Assembly: GCA_035948855.1 (NCBI GenBank)
Contig: DASZIT010000148.1
Location: 6,020 to 70,019, forward strand
Reading direction: 5' to 3'
DNA: 64,000 nt
From: DASZIT01 sp035948855
GTDB taxonomy: Bacteria; Actinomycetota; Acidimicrobiia; Acidimicrobiales; RAAP-2
Both the position numbers and the translations under genes were made by a program. A model generated the notes under the pieces. That model was not told the origin of the DNA, did no database searches, and saw only the letters and a program-made list of their open reading frames with translations. Shown piece after piece: positions 58,224-64,000 of the stretch (the stretch's first letter is position 1; each line of letters starts with the position of its first letter).

Positions 58224-59696
58224 TCACAACGCGAAGGCGCCGGCCTTCACCGCCACCGACCGGCCGATGAGCTCACTGCTCACCGCCTGGGCGGCCACCT
58301 CCGGGTCATCGCTGATGGCCACGCCGCGCCGTCCGTCGTCGGCGTCGGCCACCACCACCGTGCGCGACCAGGGTAAGGCGGGGGTCCCGGCGACGGCACC
58401 GGAACTGCCCGGGGTCACCGTGTAGGTGACCACGGTGGCCGGTCCGGTGTACTCCTCCAGCGTTTCGATCACCTCGACCGAGCCGGTGACCCGGGCGGCC
58501 TCGGCCCCCAGGTCTCCGAGCAGTGGGCCCTGCCCGTCGGGCGAGGCCGACCAGGCCCCCAGGCCGGGCTTGGTGAGGAGCCCGCTCACCGTGGTCACCA
58601 CGCCCAGCGAACCCGGATCGGCCCGGAGGGCGCCGGCCATGGCCGCGGTGGCCTGGAAGACGAAATTGTTGAACGGGCCGCCGGCGAAGGCCATCCCGCC
58701 GGTGAGGGTCGGGGTCCCCAGCGGGTCCAGGTCGAGCTCGCGCTGCTGCACCCGGACCGCGGCGGGAAAGCAGCTGTAGACCTCGATGAGCTCGGCCTCG
58801 GCGACCGGGCGACCGATGCGGGCCGCCGCCGCCCGGCCCAGGACCCCCATGGCCGGCCAGGTGTCCGGCCGCTCCCGACGGAGCAGCGACAGCGCCTGGC
58901 TCGATTCGATCCCCACCCGGGGGAAGATCCACCGATCGGGCGAGATCCCGAACCGGCGGGCCGCCTGGGCCGAGCAGAACAGCAACCCGGCGGCCTGGTT
59001 CACCGTCCACTGGGTGGAGTGCCACTTGTTGTAGGGGAAGGCCAGGGGACGGTTGTCCGGCGACGGCCGGGCGATCTCCTCGGCGGTCATCGGTTGGGGG
59101 AAAGCGGCCTGCGGGTTCCCCCGGGCCACCCGGTTGAACCGGGACCACAACTCGGCCACCTCGTCCCGGTGCGCTTCGATCGAGAGCCCGTCGGCCGCCC
59201 GGAGGGCGTTGTCGATCATCGCGTACTGCTGCACCGGGTCCCACAACCGGGTGGCCACCTCGACCGGCTCGAGCAGGGTGCCGGGGCGGCGCCGGATCAC
59301 GTCGGGGGCGGCGCCGGGCTGACCGGTTTCGACGGCGTCGGGGGCGCGGGCCCAGCGCTTGGCCTCGCCGCCCACCACCGCGGCGACCTCGGAGGCGCCG
59401 TCGAGGATGGCCGAAAGCGCCTCGTTGATGAGGCTCTGCTGTGGGATCCCCAGCTCGACCAGGTGAGTGCGGGCTTCGGTGGCTCCCACCCCGTCGGCCA
59501 CCAGTCGGGCCGGGTCGGGATAGCCCCAACTGCCTTGAGGCACCGCCACCCGGTCGATGGCCTCGAGGATGTGCGGGGCACCGGCATCCGAGGCCGCCGC
59601 TTGCAATGCCCGGGTCATCAACTCGGTGGCCTCGGCATGGTCGGAAGCGGTGCCCACGCCGACCAGCACCGGGGTGCGGGGATCCAGAGATGCCAT
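58224..59696 (-). CDS. thiolase-like acetyl-CoA acetyltransferase family protein
   Basis: A 490-residue thiolase-fold protein. QSLINEALSAILDGASEV and AVVGGEAKR align with the first thiolase block but without the nucleophilic cysteine, which family members of this branch also lack. NKWHSTQWTVNQAAGLL and GGPFNNFVFQATAAM are typical. It may act as a binding or dehydrogenase-partner protein, or have different chemistry. It follows the DUF4031 gene after 7 bases. Confidence 0.8.
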   Translation of the reverse strand: MASLDPRTPVLVGVGTASDHAEATELMTRALQAAASDAGAPHILEAIDRVAVPQGSWGYPDPARLVADGVGATEARTHLVELGIPQQSLINEALSAILDGASEVAAVVGGEAKRWARAPDAVETGQPGAAPDVIRRRPGTLLEPVEVATRLWDPVQQYAMIDNALRAADGLSIEAHRDEVAELWSRFNRVARGNPQAAFPQPMTAEEIARPSPDNRPLAFPYNKWHSTQWTVNQAAGLLFCSAQAARRFGISPDRWIFPRVGIESSQALSLLRRERPDTWPAMGVLGRAAAARIGRPVAEAELIEVYSCFPAAVRVQQRELDLDPLGTPTLTGGMAFAGGPFNNFVFQATAAMAGALRADPGSLGVVTTVSGLLTKPGLGAWSASPDGQGPLLGDLGAEAARVTGSVEVIETLEEYTGPATVVTYTVTPGSSGAVAGTPALPWSRTVVVADADDGRRGVAISDDPEVAAQAVSSELIGRSVAVKAGAFAL

Positions 59697-59703
59697 CTCC
59701 GGA

Positions 59704-60009
59704 TCAGGGGGCCCGGGGCGAGGCCACCGGGGAGGCGGCGACGCGGCGGTCGCGCATCATGCGTCCGACCTGCCGCCAGGTGACGGGAACCGCGCCGTGT
59801 CCGAGGGCATCGGCCCGTAGTCGCTCGGGGACGTCATAGTGCGCCTGGTAGGGGCGGCGAGGGTTGTACTGGAACCAGGTCCGGCGCATGCCGAGACGTT
59901 CGGCGAAGGCGTGGAGCTCTTCGTGGGTGTCGGCGACCAGGTGCGACCACCGGTCGTCCACCGGTCCGAGGTGGGCGTGCTGGCGCCAGTCGTCGAGGTA
60001 GACGGTCAT
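59704..60009 (-). CDS. DUF4031 domain protein
   Basis: A 101-residue protein of DUF4031 type: MTVYLDDWRQHA, WSHLVADTHEELHAFAERLGM and HYDVPERLRADALGHGAVPV. The fold and role are unknown. It lies 27 bases after the rhodanese gene and 7 bases before the thiolase-like gene, forming a leftward three-gene run. Confidence 0.85.
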   Translation of the reverse strand: MTVYLDDWRQHAHLGPVDDRWSHLVADTHEELHAFAERLGMRRTWFQYNPRRPYQAHYDVPERLRADALGHGAVPVTWRQVGRMMRDRRVAASPVASPRAP

Positions 60010-60036
60010 CGAAGGTTGCCTCTCCAGCCTTCCCGC

Positions 60037-60384
60037 TCAGATGATCTGGCCGGGGGCGCCGTCGTCGGTGACCACCGGCAGCCCAGTGATCTCCCAGGCA
60101 GTCATCCCCCCGTTGAGATTGTGGACGTCGAAACCGGCTTCCTCCAGGGCGGTGGCCACCGATCCCGACCGGCCACCCAGCCGGCACACGCAGACCACGG
60201 GGCGGTCAACCGGTATCTCGGCCACCCGGTCGGAGACCAGCCCCATGGGGATGTGGACGGCCACCGGGGCGTGCCCCGCCTCCCACTCGTCTTCCTCCCG
60301 GACGTCGAGCAGGAATGCCCCGGCCTCCACCATCTGGCTGGCCTCTTCGGCGGTGATCTCGGAGATCTGGGTCGGCTGGGTCAC
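60037..60384 (-). CDS. rhodanese-like domain protein
   Basis: A 115-residue single-domain rhodanese. The catalytic loop reads CRLGGRS, with the cysteine of the family CxxGxRS pattern, and FLLDVREEDEWEAGHAPVAVHIP is the N-terminal signature. It carries sulfur as a cysteine persulfide. GTG 60384 is preferred: TACCGT lies exactly 6 bases upstream on the minus strand, the same leaderless spacing as other genes here. It begins the run with DUF4031. Confidence 0.88.
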   Translation of the reverse strand: MTQPTQISEITAEEASQMVEAGAFLLDVREEDEWEAGHAPVAVHIPMGLVSDRVAEIPVDRPVVCVCRLGGRSGSVATALEEAGFDVHNLNGGMTAWEITGLPVVTDDGAPGQII

Positions 60385-60390
60385 CTCATC

Positions 60391-60396
60391 ACGGTA
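60391..60396 (-). promoter_or_regulatory. -10 box for likely leaderless rhodanese transcript
   Basis: TACCGT on the minus strand ends 6 bases before the GTG at 60384. Confidence 0.42.
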
Positions 60397-60543
60397 TCCG
60401 AGCCCGTTCGCCCACCGTCCGTCGTGGTCCGCCCACTGTCCGGCATCGGACCCGGGGTTTCGGGGCCGGGCCAGGGGGTACATTGCCGGTAGTCGGCCTC
60501 ACGGTGCTCGACCTGATCGCGGGAACGGACAACACTGGACGCC

Positions 60544-62229
60544 ATGAAGACCATCGGCCGCCTTGCCGTCGGGCTCGAAGATCCGGCGCAAGACGCCGAG
60601 GCCGACGACTCGTCGGGTACCGGCCCGGGTTCGGGGGCCGGGCTGGCTCCCAAGCGGCCCCACCTGGCCATGGCCGTGTTGATGTCGATCCTGTTTCTGA
60701 CCTTCCTGGACAACACCGTCATCAGCGCCACCCTGTCGGACATCCAATCCGGCCTCCACGCCGGGGTCACCCAGCTCCAGTGGGTGGTGAGCGGGTATGC
60801 CCTGACCTTCGCCTCGCTGATGCTGATCTGCGGGACCCTGGGCGACCTGTTCGGTCGCAAGCGGTTGATGCTGATCGGGGTGGCCATCTTCTGCGCGGGA
60901 TCGGTGGTGGCGGCGGTGGCGACCTCCTCCACGCTGCTCATCGTCGGGCGGGTGGTTATGGGGGTGGGGGCGGCGGCGTCCGAGCCGGGAACCCTTTCGA
61001 TGATCCGCCACCTCTACCCCGACCGGAAACGGCGGGCCCGGGCCCTCGGCACCTGGGCGGCGGTCTCCGGACTGGCCCTCGCCCTCGGTCCGGTGATCGG
61101 GGGCGGCCTGGTCGGGTTCTGGTCGTGGCGGGCCGTCTTCTGGTTCAACCTGGCCTTCGGGGCGGTTGCCCTGGTGGCGGCGGCCATCGTGTTGCCCGAG
61201 CGGGCCGACCCGGTGAAGGCCCGGCTGGACTGGGGCGGGTTCATCCTGGGGGCAGCCGCGCTGGCCACCGCCACCTTCGCCACCATCATGGGGGAGACCG
61301 CCGGCTACATCACCTGGTGGATTCTCCTCCTCTACGGGCTGAGCGTGATGACCATCGCCGCCTTCATCCTGGTGGAGCTGCGGGTGGAGAATCCGATGCT
61401 GGACGTCAGGTTCTTCAAGCGACCCCCGTTCGCCGGGTCGACGGTGGTGGCGTTCGCCACCTATTTCGGGATCTTCTCCATCTTCTTCTTCGTCGCCCTC
61501 TACCTGGAGGTGGTGGGCAACGCCTCTCCCTATGCCCTGGCTCTCGACTTCATCCCCATGACGGTGGGAATGGTGCTGGCCTCGTTGCTGACCGGACGAT
61601 GGGTGGCCCGGGTCGGGAACCGGACGCCGATGACGATCGGTTGCGTGGTCGCCGCGGTCGGGATCATCCTCACCGACGTGGTCATCTCCCCCCACTCGGA
61701 CATCTCGTCGGTGGGCTGGACCCTGGCCATCGCCGGGATCGGCTTCGGGATGGCCATCGTGCCGGTCACCTCCTCATCCCTCAGCAGCGTGCCGGCCGAA
61801 CACTCGGGCATGGCCGCCTCGATGACCAACACCAGTCGAGAGCTCGGGGCGGTGGCCGGGGTGGCCATCCTGGGAACCATCGTCAACGGTCAGCTCACCG
61901 TCAACCTGATCACCCGGTTGGCGGCCATCGGCATCCCGCCCGCCTTCCGATCCCAGGTGATCGCGGCGGTGACCACCGGCTCGCTGGGGTCCCAGGCCCG
62001 GGGTTCCGCCGGGAAGGGCAACGCCAGCGTCCAACAGATCATCAACGAGGTGGTCGGCGCCGCCTACGGCGCCTTCGGCCACGGCCTCGATCTGGCCCTC
62101 ACCGCCTCGGGGGCACTGCTGCTGGCCTCGGCGGGGGTTGCCTTCTTCACGGCCAGCTGGGTCCGGCGGCGCCGTTCCGGCGGGGGCGACGGTGCCTCGG
62201 CAGTGGCGGCGGCGGCGGAGCCGGGTTGA
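60544..62229 (+). CDS. MFS drug exporter, DHA2 (EmrB/QacA) family
   Basis: A 561-residue permease with about 14 membrane segments, the DHA2 hallmark. FLDNTVISATLSDIQ is the first-helix motif with its Asp, GTLGDLFGRKRLMLIG is MFS motif A, and TNTSRELGAVAGVAILGT lies in a late helix. It would export drugs or metabolites by proton antiport. ATG 60544 gives a 38-residue hydrophilic N-terminus. The next gene starts 2 bases after its stop. Confidence 0.9.
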   Translation: MKTIGRLAVGLEDPAQDAEADDSSGTGPGSGAGLAPKRPHLAMAVLMSILFLTFLDNTVISATLSDIQSGLHAGVTQLQWVVSGYALTFASLMLICGTLGDLFGRKRLMLIGVAIFCAGSVVAAVATSSTLLIVGRVVMGVGAAASEPGTLSMIRHLYPDRKRRARALGTWAAVSGLALALGPVIGGGLVGFWSWRAVFWFNLAFGAVALVAAAIVLPERADPVKARLDWGGFILGAAALATATFATIMGETAGYITWWILLLYGLSVMTIAAFILVELRVENPMLDVRFFKRPPFAGSTVVAFATYFGIFSIFFFVALYLEVVGNASPYALALDFIPMTVGMVLASLLTGRWVARVGNRTPMTIGCVVAAVGIILTDVVISPHSDISSVGWTLAIAGIGFGMAIVPVTSSSLSSVPAEHSGMAASMTNTSRELGAVAGVAILGTIVNGQLTVNLITRLAAIGIPPAFRSQVIAAVTTGSLGSQARGSAGKGNASVQQIINEVVGAAYGAFGHGLDLALTASGALLLASAGVAFFTASWVRRRRSGGGDGASAVAAAAEPG

Positions 62230-62231
62230 CG

Positions 62232-62888
62232 ATGCCATCCCCGCCGCCCCCGCCCGAGGATCCCGAACCCGAACCCGGCTCGGAGCCGGAGACAGAGGTC
62301 GTCTACGGCATCGCCGACGAGGTCGAGGACCGGCTGCCCCACCCGCTGATCCCGGGCCGGAGCGGATTGTTCAAATCGATGCTCGGCTCCTCCTTGGCCT
62401 TCAACGGTGGCGCCCCGATGTCCGAGCCGGCCACCTCGACCCCGTTGGCCATCGGCGAGTCGGAGGGTTCGATACCGGCGGGTCCGCTCTGGGCGATGAA
62501 ATATCTTCGCCACGGGCAGCACGGCCCGTTGACCGGCCACGATGCCCCCGAAGCGCTCCGGCTGGCCGTCACCACCGGGGACGACACCGTCTACGTCATC
62601 GACGACGGGGCCTCCCACTGCATGGTGGCCCGCCGGGTCGGGTCGGCCCCCGACGGGTGCCTCTACTGCTTGGTGGCCCGGGTCAAGATCGACGACGTCC
62701 AGGACGTCCGGGACGGATGGGCGCCGCTGTCCGGGCTGTTCTCCCTCGGGCGCGAGCTCACCCTCTGCGGAGTGGTCGAGGGCTCGGTGTCGAACGTGGT
62801 GCGGGTGGCCAGCTTCCGGAAATACCGGGAGGTTCCCGAGAAGTACCTGCCGCCGTCGCCGTTCATCGAGTTCCCCGACACCCTCTGA
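62232..62888 (+). CDS. hypothetical protein, probably co-transcribed with DHA2 exporter
   Basis: A 218-residue protein not recognised. The first 30 residues are Pro/Glu rich (PPPPPEDPEPEPGSEPETE), then a mixed fold with DDTVYVIDDGASHCMVARRVG and CLYCLVARVKIDDVQDVRDG. There are no membrane segments. It starts 2 bases after the exporter stop, so it is likely made with it, perhaps as a cytoplasmic accessory. Whether it binds a ligand cannot be told. Confidence 0.65.
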   Translation: MPSPPPPPEDPEPEPGSEPETEVVYGIADEVEDRLPHPLIPGRSGLFKSMLGSSLAFNGGAPMSEPATSTPLAIGESEGSIPAGPLWAMKYLRHGQHGPLTGHDAPEALRLAVTTGDDTVYVIDDGASHCMVARRVGSAPDGCLYCLVARVKIDDVQDVRDGWAPLSGLFSLGRELTLCGVVEGSVSNVVRVASFRKYREVPEKYLPPSPFIEFPDTL

Positions 62889-62896
62889 CTCCGGCG

Positions 62897-63991
62897 TCAG
62901 CCGGCTTTCGGAGGCGCGGCCGAACCCGCCGGTGCCGCGGCGTCGGCCGCCGCCAGCCGGCCCTCCACGAAACCGGCCACCGCCCGGAACACCCGCCGGC
63001 TGGCCTCGGCCCACGGCATCAGGATGGGGAACACATGGAACATGCCCGGCTCCTCCAGGGCCAAGGTCTCGACCCCGGCCTCCTGCAGGTGGGCCACGAA
63101 CTCCCGAATGGGGTCGCGGAACATCTCGTCGGCGCCGTAGGCCACCAGGGTCGGGGGCCAGCCGTCCACGTCCTGGTCGACCGCCGACACCGAGGCGTCG
63201 CCGGGGTCACGACCGTGCAGGTAGGCGGCGGTCGGGATGTTCCAGGGAAGGATGTCCTTGCCGGCGTTCTCGGTCAGCGACGGCTCATCCATTCGGAGAT
63301 CGACCTCCGGAGAGAACAGCATCACCCCGGCCAGCGTCCGGTGGTGGGTCTTCTCCATCGCGTAGACCATGGTGGAGGCCAGGCCACCGCCGCCCGAGTC
63401 ACCGGCCAGGAAGCACCTGGCCGGATCGACCCCGTCGTCCAGCAGTGCCTCCAGCACCAGCACCGCGTCCTCCAGGCCGGCCGGGAACGGGAACTCGGGG
63501 GCGAGCCGGTAGTCGGCCACGAAGACCTCGCACCCGGTGTGGCGGCACAACCAGGCGGTGAACGCCGCGTACATCCTCGGGGAGGTGCCCACGTAGCCGC
63601 CGCCGTGGAGATACAGGATGGTCCCGACCGGTTCGGCCCCCCGGGGCCGGTACCGCACCCCGGGCACCCCGGCGATGACCTCCGGGTGGCTGTCCGCCCC
63701 GATGGCCCGGATCACCGGGGGCATCACGTACTTGCACAGATCGTCGAGGACCAGCTCGACCGAGCGGAACTCGTCGATGGGGAGCGAGGAGCTGTACCCC
63801 ATGAACGAGCGGATCGTCTCCCGGGTCACCGCCACCGTCAGGTTGTGCTGCGGCGAGCCCTCGCCCGCCCATGGGCTGCGGAACGGCACCCGGACCATGG
63901 CGGTCGCCAGTTGGCCGGCCAGCCCGGCCAGATCGGCGGCGGCGATCGGCCAGGAGGAGGTGGCCACCCCCGGGCGGCGACCCATCACCAT
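62897..63991 (-). CDS. alpha/beta hydrolase, hormone-sensitive-lipase type (acetylhydrolase)
   Basis: A 364-residue HSL-family esterase. LYLHGGGYVG is the oxyanion HGGG motif, AGDSGGGGLAS carries the nucleophilic serine, VAYGADEMFRDP the aspartate and GMFHVFP the histidine; the triad is complete. It would hydrolyse short acyl esters. ATG 63991 is close to the window end and the frame is still open, so the true start could lie outside. It converges on the hypothetical gene (stops 8 bases apart). Confidence 0.87.
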   Translation of the reverse strand: MVMGRRPGVATSSWPIAAADLAGLAGQLATAMVRVPFRSPWAGEGSPQHNLTVAVTRETIRSFMGYSSSLPIDEFRSVELVLDDLCKYVMPPVIRAIGADSHPEVIAGVPGVRYRPRGAEPVGTILYLHGGGYVGTSPRMYAAFTAWLCRHTGCEVFVADYRLAPEFPFPAGLEDAVLVLEALLDDGVDPARCFLAGDSGGGGLASTMVYAMEKTHHRTLAGVMLFSPEVDLRMDEPSLTENAGKDILPWNIPTAAYLHGRDPGDASVSAVDQDVDGWPPTLVAYGADEMFRDPIREFVAHLQEAGVETLALEEPGMFHVFPILMPWAEASRRVFRAVAGFVEGRLAAADAAAPAGSAAPPKAG

Positions 63992-64000
63992 GGCGGTGTC

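Noticed and set aside
1..64000. tRNA, rRNA, CRISPR, transposase and phage integrase genes
   Set aside because: Read through on both strands; no repeat-spacer array, transposase DDE/HUH or integrase motif, or cloverleaf-like segment was recognised. A dedicated tRNA or repeat search could still find a missed one.

Overview
The window is about 64 kb of very GC-rich DNA (roughly 70% by eye), packed with genes on both strands. The gene set suggests an actinobacterium, most likely of the Acidimicrobiia type: an actinobacterial-style hopanoid operon, a SigE-family ECF sigma factor, Rpf-like and L,D-transpeptidase wall enzymes, a secreted CHAP protein with GYWLVASDGG-type repeats, and many starts that look leaderless. 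The lineage is inferred from gene content; no rRNA or tRNA gene was seen. No CRISPR array, insertion sequence or prophage was recognised.

Layout, left to right. 1-378 is the tail of a polysaccharide deacetylase. 371-6632 is a molybdo-hydroxylase locus: a leftward operon for the two IorAB-like subunits plus a MobA-like nucleotidyltransferase, and rightward genes for MogA, two XdhC pieces and a MoaD-like protein that would make and insert the cofactor. 6656-9444 holds a MarR regulator with an operator-like promoter, an MFS transporter fused to a universal-stress domain, and a separate Usp. 9629-13386 carries an unrecognised protein, a hotdog thioesterase, an acyl-CoA synthetase and an aldo/keto reductase. 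13427-17400 holds the CHAP/repeat protein, an ECF sigma factor overlapping a Cys-rich membrane protein, and a SIMPL protein. 17441-19049 is a thiolase/DUF35 pair; 19258-22095 a GAF-PAS-GGDEF-EAL protein; then an aldose epimerase and SurE. A long structured leader (24177-24522), possibly a c-di-AMP riboswitch, precedes an Rpf-like gene.

28522-39105 is the centrepiece: eight leftward, mostly overlapping genes (hpnC, hpnD, hpnE, polyprenyl synthase, shc, a phosphorylase-IspH fusion, hpnH, dxs). They connect the MEP isoprenoid pathway with squalene formation, cyclisation to hopene and side-chain extension. A promoter lies in an AT-rich gap (39106-39458). 41296-46605 pairs an Lrp-type regulator with leucine dehydrogenase and a fused indolepyruvate-type ferredoxin oxidoreductase, a plausible amino-acid catabolic route. 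The rest (46616-64000) is mixed metabolism, stress and repair: ArfB, FAH hydrolase, two SDRs, a DinB/OsmC/GNAT group, an L,D-transpeptidase, a methyltransferase-Mug glycosylase fusion, DsbA/FrnE, an alpha/beta hydrolase fused to two ACT domains, a thiolase-like protein, a DUF4031/rhodanese pair, a DHA2 exporter and an acetylhydrolase.

The most unusual items are domain fusions (phosphorylase-IspH, hydrolase-ACT-ACT, methyltransferase-Mug, MFS-Usp), the candidate riboswitch leader, the AT-rich hopanoid promoter island with repeats, and a recurring TANNNT box 6-8 nt before start codons that points to widespread leaderless transcription.
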